40,066 nt of DNA, taken from positions 1 through 40,066 of the forward strand of contig CAIZEI010000203.1 of NCBI GenBank assembly GCA_903931945.1. The letters are read 5' to 3'. Both the position numbers and the translations under genes were made by a program. Shown piece by piece: positions 9,517 through 18,091 of the stretch. Below the pieces are notes generated by a model. That model ran no database searches and had not been told where the DNA came from. It saw nothing but the letters and a program-made list of their open reading frames with translations. How positions within the stretch are numbered: position 1 is the stretch's first letter; each line of letters starts with the position of its first letter. Source of the stretch: an uncultured Hyphomicrobiales bacterium. Lineage in GTDB: Bacteria > Pseudomonadota > Alphaproteobacteria > Rhizobiales > Beijerinckiaceae.

Positions 9517-9562
9517 GGGCTCCCCCTTTCCCCGCTTGCGGGGAGAGGGCCGGGGTTCGGGA
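9517..9562. repeat. Palindromic repeat A (CTTTCCCCGC/GCGGGGAGAG type)
   Basis: An imperfect palindrome centred on CCCCGCTTGCGGGG (about 9529-9544) with GCTCCCCCT on one side and GAGGGCCGGGGTTCGGG on the other. It is the same family as repeats B, C and D downstream and matches the widespread short palindromic repeats of alphaproteobacteria. It lies just after the iorB-like stop and may also act as a terminator or RNA-stabilising hairpin. Confidence 0.7.
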
Positions 9563-9628
9563 CCGGGCGACTAATATCGACCTGTGTGAATTCAAATTCG
9601 TTGCATAGCCAAGCGCGCGAATACATGT

Positions 9629-10000
9629 ATGCCCGAAACATCGCAGAACATCGCCCCGCCCCTCACCCGCGCTTTCAGCGCGACCTCTCCCCGCACGCGG
9701 GGAGAGGTTTGGCGTAGGGGTCGCTTTGCTATCGCAGTCGGGATTCTATTTTCCACTTCGCTTCACGCCGCTGATGCCCCGCCCGGCGCCGCCTCCTGCT
9801 CCGGCTGTCATCCCGCGCATAAAAATGCAGATACGCTGGTCCCGCGTCTGATCGGCCTCCCTGCAACCGATATCGCTGGCGCGATGCGCGCCTTTCGCGC
9901 CGGGCAGCGGCCTGCAACCATCATGGATCGTATCGCCAAAGGTTTCACTGACGAGGAAATCGACGCCATCAGCCAATTTTATGCGACGCAGAAGGATTGA
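9629..10000 (+). CDS. Monohaem cytochrome c, FccA/SoxE-like, with repeat-derived N terminus
   Basis: A 123-residue exported c-type cytochrome. The haem site is CSGCH (residues 57-61), and Met99 in ATIMDRI is the likely distal ligand. It lies directly before the flavoprotein and is best read as the cytochrome subunit of flavocytochrome c sulfide dehydrogenase; it could also accept electrons from the iorAB-like enzyme. Residues 10-27 (PPLTRAFSATSPRTRGE) are encoded by palindromic repeat B; with VWRRGR they form the charged region of the signal peptide, followed by hydrophobic FAIAVGILFSTSLHA. No ATG, GTG or TTG lies in frame between 9629 and the hydrophobic core, so translation must start within or before the repeat. 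No Shine-Dalgarno sequence is evident before ATG 9629. Confidence 0.75.
   Translation: MPETSQNIAPPLTRAFSATSPRTRGEVWRRGRFAIAVGILFSTSLHAADAPPGAASCSGCHPAHKNADTLVPRLIGLPATDIAGAMRAFRAGQRPATIMDRIAKGFTDEEIDAISQFYATQKD
9656..9712. repeat. Palindromic repeat B, inside the cytochrome coding sequence
   Basis: Two hairpins: GCGC-TTTCA-GCGC (9669-9681) and a perfect 11-base stem CCTCTCCCCGC/GCGGGGAGAGG with a two-base AC loop (9684-9707). Preceded by CCCCTCACCC. It belongs to the same repeat family as A, C and D, but here it lies inside an open reading frame and codes for the n-region of a signal peptide. Confidence 0.8.
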
Positions 10001-10005
10001 TCGAG

Positions 10006-11274
10006 ATGCCCATGGCGCGCCCGGCGAATCGTCGAAGCTTTCTGGCTGGCGCCGGCGCGCTGGGCCTGTCCAGCCGCGCGCTGGCGCAATCGGCGACGGC
10101 GCGGGTTGTGGTGATCGGCGGCGGCTTTGGCGGCGCCTCGGCGGCGCGGGCGCTGAAAGCCCTGGCGCCTGCGCTTGGCGTGACGCTCGTTGAACCCAAC
10201 GCGACATTCACAGCCTGCCCGTTCAGCAATGAAGTCATTGCGGGCATGCGGGATATTGCCGAGCAGCGCTTTGGTTACGACGGCGTGCGCAAGGCAGGCG
10301 TCGAAGTTATCGCCGAGGCGGCGACATCCGTCGATCCGGCCTCGCGCACAGTCACGCTCGCGAGCGGCGCAACGCTGCCCTATGACCGCCTCGTTCTGGC
10401 GCCGGGCGTCGATATGCTCTGGGGCGGACTGCCCGGCTATGACGAAGCCGCTGCGGAAAAAATGCCCCATGCCTGGAAGGCGGGCGCGCAGACCCTGCTT
10501 CTGCGCCAACAACTGGAAGCCATGGACGATGGCGGAACGGTGATTATTTCGGCGCCAGCCAATCCCTATCGCTGTCCGCCCGGCCCCTATGAACGCGCGA
10601 GCCTGATCGCCTGGTATCTGAAAACAAAAAAACCAAAATCAAAACTGCTGCTGCTCGACGCCAAGGATGTGTTCTCGAAACAAAAGCTGTTCCAGAACGC
10701 CTGGAAAGAGCTTTATCCCAATCTCGAATGGGTGTCGTTGTCGTCCGGCGGCAAGGTGGTTTCAGTCGATCCAGCGACGCTCAGCTTTACAACGGAATTC
10801 GGGGTCCACAAGGCCGACGTCGGCAATGTCATTCCGCCGCAAAAGGCGGGGGCCATTGCCAGCATTGCAGGCGTTGCCGACAAATCAGGCTGGTGCCCCG
10901 TTGATCCCTCGACGTTTGAATCGACGCTGCAAAAGAACATTCATGTTGTCGGGGACGCCATCATCGGCGGCGCCATGCCAAAATCCGCTTTTGCCGCCAA
11001 TGCGCAGGCCAAAGTCTGCGCGGCGGCAGTCGTCTCCCTGCTGGCGGGCGCGACGCCGCAGGAACCAAAATTGCTCAATACCTGCTATTCGCTGGCCGGC
11101 CCCGGCTATGGTTTTTCAGTCGCCGGCGTCTACAAGCCGGGCAAGGGATTGCTGCTGGATGTCGAGGGCGCAGGAGGCCCAAGCCCGGCGGACGCGCCCG
11201 TCTCGTTGCGCGAGGCAGAAGCCCGGTTGGCCAATGGCTGGTTCAACACAATTACGGCGGCTGTTTTTGGTTAG
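10006..11274 (+). CDS. fccB: Flavocytochrome c sulfide dehydrogenase flavoprotein (FccB/SoxF)
   Basis: A 422-residue periplasmic flavoprotein that oxidises sulfide and passes electrons to its cytochrome partner. A Tat signal (NRRSFLAGAGALG, ending ALAQ) precedes the FAD-binding GGGFGG (about 38-43). Cys71 in TACPFSNEV matches the Cys that binds FAD covalently in this family. Cys190 in NPYRCPPGPYER and Cys360 in LNTCYSL match the redox-active disulfide next to the flavin. All three being present argues for a functional enzyme. ATG 10006 is used, with GAAGGA 9 bases upstream; TTG 9997 and ATG 10012 are alternatives. It follows the cytochrome gene with five bases between, as an operon. Confidence 0.87.
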   Translation: MPMARPANRRSFLAGAGALGLSSRALAQSATARVVVIGGGFGGASAARALKALAPALGVTLVEPNATFTACPFSNEVIAGMRDIAEQRFGYDGVRKAGVEVIAEAATSVDPASRTVTLASGATLPYDRLVLAPGVDMLWGGLPGYDEAAAEKMPHAWKAGAQTLLLRQQLEAMDDGGTVIISAPANPYRCPPGPYERASLIAWYLKTKKPKSKLLLLDAKDVFSKQKLFQNAWKELYPNLEWVSLSSGGKVVSVDPATLSFTTEFGVHKADVGNVIPPQKAGAIASIAGVADKSGWCPVDPSTFESTLQKNIHVVGDAIIGGAMPKSAFAANAQAKVCAAAVVSLLAGATPQEPKLLNTCYSLAGPGYGFSVAGVYKPGKGLLLDVEGAGGPSPADAPVSLREAEARLANGWFNTITAAVFG

Positions 11275-11298
11275 GGCGGGGCGATGATGGTCGTCCGG

Positions 11299-11344
11299 AC
11301 TCCCTCGCCCCGTCCTGACGGGGAGAGGGTTGGGGTGAGGGCCA
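11299..11344. repeat. Palindromic repeat C, upstream of soxX
   Basis: TCCCTCGCCCCGTC-CTGACGGGGAGAGGGTTGGGGTGAGGG forms an imperfect palindrome (core CCCCGTC/GACGGGG). Same family as A, B and D. Its GGGGAGAGGG arm (11320-11329) reads as a Shine-Dalgarno sequence six bases before an in-frame GTG (11335), which also lies in the repeat. Confidence 0.75.
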
Positions 11345-11835
11345 GCGCGCCTCTCCGGCGCCGCCACAGTCTTGCAATGTCATTGTTCTTGATCATTCCC
11401 CTCACCCTGTCCCTCTCCCCGCTGGCGCGGGGCGAGGGGACGTTTCCGGCCAGGATAGCCATCTCGGGCGATTCCATTCCCGATTCGCTGACCGGCGTCG
11501 CTGGCGATCCCGTTCGTGGCCGCGCGATCGTCATGGACCGGCAGGTTGGGCTTTGCCTGCTTTGCCATTCCGGACCCTTTCCGGAGACGCGCTTTCAGGG
11601 CAATCTGGCGCCGGACCTTGCAGGCGCTGGCGCGCGCTGGAGCGAAGGTCAGCTCAGGTTGCGAATGGTTGATGCGAGCCGTTTCAATCCGGATACAATC
11701 ATGCCCTCCTATTACCGCATTGATGGTTTGCAACACGTCGCCAAAGCCTATGCGGGCAAGCCATTGCTCGAAGCTCAGGAAATCGAGGATATCGTGGCGT
11801 TTTTGACAACTCTCAAGACCACGGCCGCCAAATGA
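11335..11835 (+). CDS. soxX: Sulfur-oxidation cytochrome c subunit SoxX, with repeat-derived signal peptide
   Basis: About 166 residues from GTG 11335. SoxX is the small monohaem subunit of SoxXA, which couples thiosulfate to the SoxY cysteine in the periplasm. The haem site is CLLCH (about 74-78) and the distal Met is in TIMPSYYR, both typical of SoxX; the segment FQGNLAPDLAGAGARW is also characteristic. The start is unsettled. GTG 11335 has GGAGAGGG six bases upstream and gives a charged RRRHS region before the hydrophobic core; ATG 11377 (MSLFLII) has no ribosome-binding site and no basic residues; ATG 11284 is further out. Under every choice the core LTLSLSPLARGEG is encoded by palindromic repeat D. 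The stop overlaps soxY (ATGA). Confidence 0.85.
   Translation: MRASAPLRRRHSLAMSLFLIIPLTLSLSPLARGEGTFPARIAISGDSIPDSLTGVAGDPVRGRAIVMDRQVGLCLLCHSGPFPETRFQGNLAPDLAGAGARWSEGQLRLRMVDASRFNPDTIMPSYYRIDGLQHVAKAYAGKPLLEAQEIEDIVAFLTTLKTTAAK
11397..11441. repeat. Palindromic repeat D, inside the soxX signal-peptide coding region
   Basis: CCCCTCACCCTGTCCCTCTCCCCGCTGGCGCGGGGCGAGGGG: the core CTCTCCCCGC/GCGGGGCGAG has a short TGGC loop. It is the same repeat family as A to C, read in frame here as PLTLSLSPLARGEG, the hydrophobic core and cleavage region of the SoxX signal peptide. Confidence 0.8.
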
Positions 11836-12320
11836 CAGGCGCGCGTCCTGTCCAGAGCGGCAACCGACGACAATTTGTCTCCCGCGTCATCCATGTCGCC
11901 ATTGGCGCAAGCGCATTGCCGCTGGCGGTCTCGAAAGCGCGCGCAACGCCTGACCTGATGCAGGAGGCCATCACGAAACTTGTCGGCGACTCAAAGGTTC
12001 GCGAGGGGCGCGTCAAACTCGAAATCCCGCCGCTGGTTGAAAACGGCAATACCGTCCCACTCAGCGTCAGCGTGGAAAGTCCGATGACGGCGAACGATTA
12101 TGTGGCTGAAATCCATATTTTCAACGAGAAAAACCCGCAACCCTATGTCATCGCCGCTTATTTCGGGCCGCGTGCGGGCCTTGCGCAACTCGCTGCGCGT
12201 GTCAAACTGTCGGACAGTCAACATGTGATCGCGATTGCAAAAATGAGCGACGGTTCCTTCTGGTCCGATGGCGCCGATGTCATTGTGACGATCGCCGCTT
12301 GCGTGGAGATCAATGAATAA
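11832..12320 (+). CDS. soxY: Sulfur carrier SoxY with unusual C-terminal tail
   Basis: A 162-residue protein; as SoxYZ it carries sulfur intermediates covalently on a C-terminal cysteine in the periplasm. A Tat-like signal (NRRQFVSRV, hydrophobic to SKARA) is followed by the SoxY domain with ENGNTVPLSVSVESPMTA, and AKMSDGSFWSDGADVIVTI. The usual ending is a GGCGG swinging arm; here it is AACVEINE, so a single cysteine (Cys157) remains in the right place but the flanking glycines are gone and the tail is longer by three residues. The DNA around it shows no frameshift that would restore GGCGG. soxZ starts on the last base of the stop (TAATG), and the pair should be made in equal amounts. Confidence 0.85.
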   Translation: MTGARPVQSGNRRQFVSRVIHVAIGASALPLAVSKARATPDLMQEAITKLVGDSKVREGRVKLEIPPLVENGNTVPLSVSVESPMTANDYVAEIHIFNEKNPQPYVIAAYFGPRAGLAQLAARVKLSDSQHVIAIAKMSDGSFWSDGADVIVTIAACVEINE

Positions 12321-12640
12321 TGGCGCGCGCGCTCATCAATGTTCCGCCCCGTGCGAAAAAGGGCGACATTATCGAAATCAGAACGCTGATTTCGCACCCG
12401 ATGGAGACAGGCTATCGCGCCGGCTTCAATGGATCGCTGATTCCGCGCGACATCATTCGCAGCTTTGTCTGCCTCTACAATGATATTGAGGTTTTCCGCG
12501 CGGAATTCTCGCCGGCTGTCGCTGCAAATCCGTTCATTTCATTTCACACGATGGCCACGGAAAGCGGCAAACTGACCTTCCGCTGGACCGGCGACAAGGA
12601 CTTTGACGTGACCGAGACCCAGGAGATTGTAGTGGAATGA
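12320..12640 (+). CDS. soxZ: Thiosulfate oxidation carrier complex protein SoxZ
   Basis: A 106-residue partner of SoxY, without a signal peptide of its own, so it is expected to be exported bound to SoxY through SoxY's Tat signal. Characteristic stretches are GDIIEIRTLISHPMETGYR, the FRAEFSPAVAANPFISFHT strand region and the ending WTGDKDFDVTETQEIVVE, which match SoxZ along its full usual length. Its start overlaps the soxY stop by one base and its stop overlaps the soxA start (ATGA), so soxXYZA is translated as a tightly coupled unit. Confidence 0.9.
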   Translation: MARALINVPPRAKKGDIIEIRTLISHPMETGYRAGFNGSLIPRDIIRSFVCLYNDIEVFRAEFSPAVAANPFISFHTMATESGKLTFRWTGDKDFDVTETQEIVVE

Positions 12641-13413
12641 TTTTCCGCGTGTGTCTTGCCGTTCTGGCCATTCTGACCGCTAGTCAACTTCAGGCGGGCG
12701 AAATCGCCCCAGAGCAACGTCGCTCGGCCTATGACACGATGAGCGCCGGGACGCGCGCGATGCAGGATGACGACATGGCCAATCCCGCGACGCTCTGGGT
12801 TCTCGACGGCGAAGCCTTGTGGAGCCAGCCTGCTGGCGCGACGCAAAAATCCTGCGCGGACTGTCACGGCGATGCTAAGATCTCGATGAAGGGACGCGCC
12901 GCCCGCTATCCGCAATTCGATGCGACGACTGGCGGGGTTGTCGATCTCGAACAGCAGATCAATTATTGCCGGCGCGAGCGTCAGAAGGCGACGCCTCTGG
13001 CCTTTGAAAGTCATGAGCTATTGGCGCTCAGCGCCTGGGTGTCGCTGCAATCTCGCGGCGCCAGAATTGAAGCGTCCACCGATCCCGCCGCGCAAAAGGC
13101 GATTGAGGCGGGGCGACGTCTCTTCACGGAACGGCGCGGCCAGCTCAATCTGTCCTGCGCCCAGTGCCATGACGATAATTGGGGGCGAAGTCTCGCGGGC
13201 GCCACCATCCCGCAAGGCCATCCCAATGGATACCCGCTGTACCGGCTGGAATGGCAGTCGCTCGGCTCGATGCGACGGCGGCTGCGCAATTGTCTGTCGG
13301 GAATGCGCGCGGAACTCTGGCCACAGGACGCGCCTGAATACGACGATCTCGAAATCTATCTGATGTCCCGCGCGTCCAGCCTGACGATGGAAAGCCCTGC
13401 GGTCAGGCCGTAG
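12637..13413 (+). CDS. soxA: Dihaem sulfur-oxidation cytochrome SoxA
   Basis: A 258-residue periplasmic cytochrome with a Sec signal (MIFRVCLAVLAILTASQLQA). Two haem sites are present, CADCH (73-77) and CAQCH (174-178). Cys111 in INYCRRE and Cys219 in RRLRNCLSGMRAE are in the positions of the unusual axial cysteine ligands of SoxA, the second being the persulfide-forming residue at the active site. The ending SSLTMESPAVRP is typical. With SoxX it should attach thiosulfate to SoxY. The gene stops 17 bases before the end of the convergent gyrB gene, where soxB would normally follow; no terminator hairpin is obvious there. Confidence 0.9.
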   Translation: MIFRVCLAVLAILTASQLQAGEIAPEQRRSAYDTMSAGTRAMQDDDMANPATLWVLDGEALWSQPAGATQKSCADCHGDAKISMKGRAARYPQFDATTGGVVDLEQQINYCRRERQKATPLAFESHELLALSAWVSLQSRGARIEASTDPAAQKAIEAGRRLFTERRGQLNLSCAQCHDDNWGRSLAGATIPQGHPNGYPLYRLEWQSLGSMRRRLRNCLSGMRAELWPQDAPEYDDLEIYLMSRASSLTMESPAVRP

Positions 13414-13430
13414 GCTCTCCGTATCTTGCG

Positions 13431-15950
<2,520 letters not shown>

Positions 15951-16027
15951 TCATGGACGCACAATAGTCGCAATCGACTTGAAAATACAGTTATTTGACA
16001 GGCTTTTCGCACATGCGCCGGGTCGCT

Positions 16028-17179
16028 TCAGGCGAGGTCGGCGCGTCCGCCCGAAATCTGGTAAATTTGCGAATTGGACGGCAACCCGGCAAAGCCGGAT
16101 ATATCGGCGCCCGACATCCAGACCTGCGCGCCAAGAGCCTGAAGACCGGCATACAGTGCGGCGCGGCGCGGGGGGTCGAAATGCGCAGCGATTTCATCGA
16201 GCAGCATAATCGGGGCAATCCCGCTCATGGCTGTCACGAGGCGGGCGTGGGCCAGCACGAGGCCGACCAGCAGGGCTTTCTGCTCGCCTGTGGACGCGCG
16301 GACCGCCTCAACCCGCTTGGGGCCATGCCAGACTTTGAGATCGCTCGTCTGGGGGCCGATCAGGGTGCGTCCTGCAGCGGCGTCCCGCGCCCTGTTATCC
16401 CGCAACACGGCGCGGTAGCGTTCTTCGATCTCGACAGCGGGCCGCTCGGGAATCATGCGCTCGATTTCGCCATCGAGCTCAACCCGCGCCCAGGGAAAGG
16501 CGGAGGCGCTGTCCCGACCCGCTTCGGCGAGCGCCGCCAACCTTGTGACAGTCTCCTGCCGTGCGGCGGCGACCGCGATGGCAAGTTCGGCAAGTTCACG
16601 TTCGGCGGCGTCAAGCCAGGCGGCGTCGCGCACGCCCTCTTCCAGCAGCCGATTGCGATTGCGAAGCGCACGTTCCATCGCCGAAACGCGGCTGGCATGG
16701 TCGCTGTCGACCGCCAGAACAAGCCGGTCGAGAAAACGCCGCCGTTCCCCCGCCGGACCTGAAAACAGTTGGTCCATCGACGGCGTCAGCCAGACCACCC
16801 TGATATGATCGGCAAAAGCGCGCGCCGAACTGACCGGCGCACGATCGATCCGGAACCGACGGACGCCGGGCGCCAATGCCTCAGGCGGGTCCATGCCCAC
16901 GCCGAATTGCTGCCGGCCAGTGGGCGAATTCAGTTCAATCGAGACAGCCCAGCCGCCCGGGCCGCCCGTGCGCGACATGTCGGCAAGCTCCGCCCGTCGC
17001 AGGCCGCGACCCGGCGTAAACATGGAGAGGGCTTCAAGAAGATTGGTTTTCCCGGCGCCATTTTCGCCCACCAGCGCTACCAGACCTGCAGCCACCGGAA
17101 TGTCGAGGGCTGCATAGGAGCGGAAGTTCGACAGCGTCAGTCGCGTGATCTGCAGCGGCGGGGAATCGGCATCGGACAT
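16028..17179 (-). CDS. recF: DNA replication and repair protein RecF
   Basis: A 383-residue SMC-like ATPase that helps load RecA at stalled forks and gaps. Walker A GENGAGKTN is at about 38-46 after the LSNFRSYAALDI strand; the RecF-typical LTPSMDQLFSGPAGERRRFLDR, the signature region STGEQKALLVGLVLAHARL and Walker B IMLLDEIAAHFDP are all present. It is upstream of gyrB on the same strand. In many bacteria dnaN precedes recF; here a small unknown gene takes that place, so this is a recF-gyrB unit separated from dnaA-dnaN, or only the end of that cluster. Confidence 0.95.
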   Translation of the reverse strand: MSDADSPPLQITRLTLSNFRSYAALDIPVAAGLVALVGENGAGKTNLLEALSMFTPGRGLRRAELADMSRTGGPGGWAVSIELNSPTGRQQFGVGMDPPEALAPGVRRFRIDRAPVSSARAFADHIRVVWLTPSMDQLFSGPAGERRRFLDRLVLAVDSDHASRVSAMERALRNRNRLLEEGVRDAAWLDAAERELAELAIAVAAARQETVTRLAALAEAGRDSASAFPWARVELDGEIERMIPERPAVEIEERYRAVLRDNRARDAAAGRTLIGPQTSDLKVWHGPKRVEAVRASTGEQKALLVGLVLAHARLVTAMSGIAPIMLLDEIAAHFDPPRRAALYAGLQALGAQVWMSGADISGFAGLPSNSQIYQISGGRADLA

Positions 17180-17239
17180 GGGCCGGATTTGCCACGGAAC
17201 GCCGCCATTGAACAGCCGTTCGCTGCTCTGCGATCCAGA

Positions 17240-17677
17240 TCAGCGCCGCGCCGCGCCGCCAAGTCGGATCAACGTGCGTGGGGCGCCGCCGGGCATACCG
17301 AGGAATGGCCGGCGCTCCACAGTCGCGCCACCGCTGCGGTCTGCGGCGGTCGAAGGCGCAAACATGTTCTTGCGTTCGACTGTGACCGCAGGGCGGCGGT
17401 CCAGCTTGCGTTCCACGACAACAGCCCGCTGGCCGCCGGACCGATCGGTCGCAAACGCCACTTCCTGGCTCTGGGCGCGACGGGCGCTCGCCATGGCTTT
17501 AAGCACCAGCGGACGCGCCTGTTCAATGGGCATTTCCATCAGGGACGCCGCAAATTCGGCCTGCTGCTCGGGATCGTCGATAAAGCCTTGAGCCGCCAGT
17601 ACAGCCTCTTCCAGAGTCGGGGGGTCCTTGCGGACCCTCACCGGGCCCTTGAATTTTGGCGTCGCATTGGCGCGCAT
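17240..17677 (-). CDS. Small protein of unknown function upstream of recF
   Basis: A 145-residue protein I do not recognise. Residues 20-65 look helical (TLEEAVLAAQGFIDDPEQQ and SLMEMPIEQARPLVLKAM). The second half is rich in Arg, Gly, Ala and Val with repeated VERK and VERR elements (VVVERKLDRRPAVTVERK, TVERRPF) and looks disordered. No signal peptide or membrane segment. GAAGGA lies about 8 bases before the ATG. The stop is 60 bases before recF on the same strand, so co-transcription with recF-gyrB is possible. A TGC-N3-GCA palindrome lies 55 bases upstream of the start. Confidence 0.65.
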   Translation of the reverse strand: MRANATPKFKGPVRVRKDPPTLEEAVLAAQGFIDDPEQQAEFAASLMEMPIEQARPLVLKAMASARRAQSQEVAFATDRSGGQRAVVVERKLDRRPAVTVERKNMFAPSTAADRSGGATVERRPFLGMPGGAPRTLIRLGGAARR

Positions 17678-17731
17678 GGTTCTATTCCTTCTTGCCTTCC
17701 GGCAAACCGCCGATATTTGACGTCAATAATA

Positions 17732-17746
17732 TTGTGCACCGCACAA
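17732..17746. promoter_or_regulatory. Palindromic site TTGTGC-ACC-GCACAA, possible operator
   Basis: A perfect inverted repeat with six-base arms and a three-base centre in an AT-rich stretch. It contains TGC-N3-GCA, the core reported for PhaR/AniA-type regulators of polyhydroxyalkanoate metabolism in rhizobia. It lies 55 bases before the 145-residue gene and about 345 bases before purH. The link to PhaR is by motif resemblance only. Confidence 0.4.
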
Positions 17747-17999
17747 AAAATCAAGCCTTCAAGCTATGCAGCACGCGCATGACTGCCCCGAACGGAAGGG
17801 CCGATGTCTTTCGAACGCTTCTTTCAAACGCTTCCATAAATGTCTGAGGTCGCCAGACTCATCCCCCGCATGAAACAGCGGTTACGCCATCAAATACAGC
17901 GCCGCCGCAGTTGAACGGGGGCTGAACGCGCACAATAGCGACAAGACGTATGCGCGCTTTTTATCCCAAATCGGGCGATTCGGCAAGATCGTGACCATT

Positions 18000-18017
18000 G
18001 AGGGCCGGCAAGCCCTC
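18000..18017 (+). promoter_or_regulatory. Small hairpin in the purH leader
   Basis: GAGGGC (18000-18005) and GCCCTC (18012-18017) pair around a CGGCAA loop, 74 bases before the purH ATG. It is followed by TAAAAC and not by a T tract, so it is more likely a leader structure than a terminator. No match to a known riboswitch was recognised. Confidence 0.3.
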
Positions 18018-18091
18018 TAAAACGCCATTTGTGAATCTCCTCCAGCATGGTACGCCCCGCTCAAATTCCAATATACGCCAGCGAGGCCAGA

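Larger units (their letters stand above)
17678..18091. other. Divergent intergenic region between the unknown gene and purH
   Basis: Over 400 bases without a convincing gene. It should hold the minus-strand promoter for the 145-residue gene and the plus-strand promoter for purH. Two structures stand out and are listed separately: the palindrome TTGTGCACCGCACAA (17732-17746) and a hairpin at 18000-18017. Short open frames (for example 17656-17847 on the plus strand) have no ribosome-binding site and no familiar sequence. I see no tRNA or known riboswitch. Confidence 0.5.

Noticed and set aside
7253-9595. A very long open frame (780 codons) antisense to the iorB-like gene
   Set aside because: Its translation is His/Asp/Arg-rich with no family resemblance, and the plus-strand frame is a clear molybdoenzyme. 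High-GC codon bias on one strand leaves antisense frames open.
9500-11450. A CRISPR array built from the four palindromic repeats
   Set aside because: The copies are irregularly spaced by whole genes, differ in length and orientation, and lie partly in coding sequence; there are no spacers of uniform size.
12280-12325. A frameshift restoring GGCGG in SoxY
   Set aside because: Neither alternative frame after VIVTI gives glycines around a Cys, and the stop-start overlap with soxZ is well formed, so the AACVEINE end appears genuine.
17678-18091. A small gene or riboswitch in the long gap before purH
   Set aside because: Short open frames lack ribosome-binding sites and family resemblance, and the hairpin does not match a purine or other known riboswitch.
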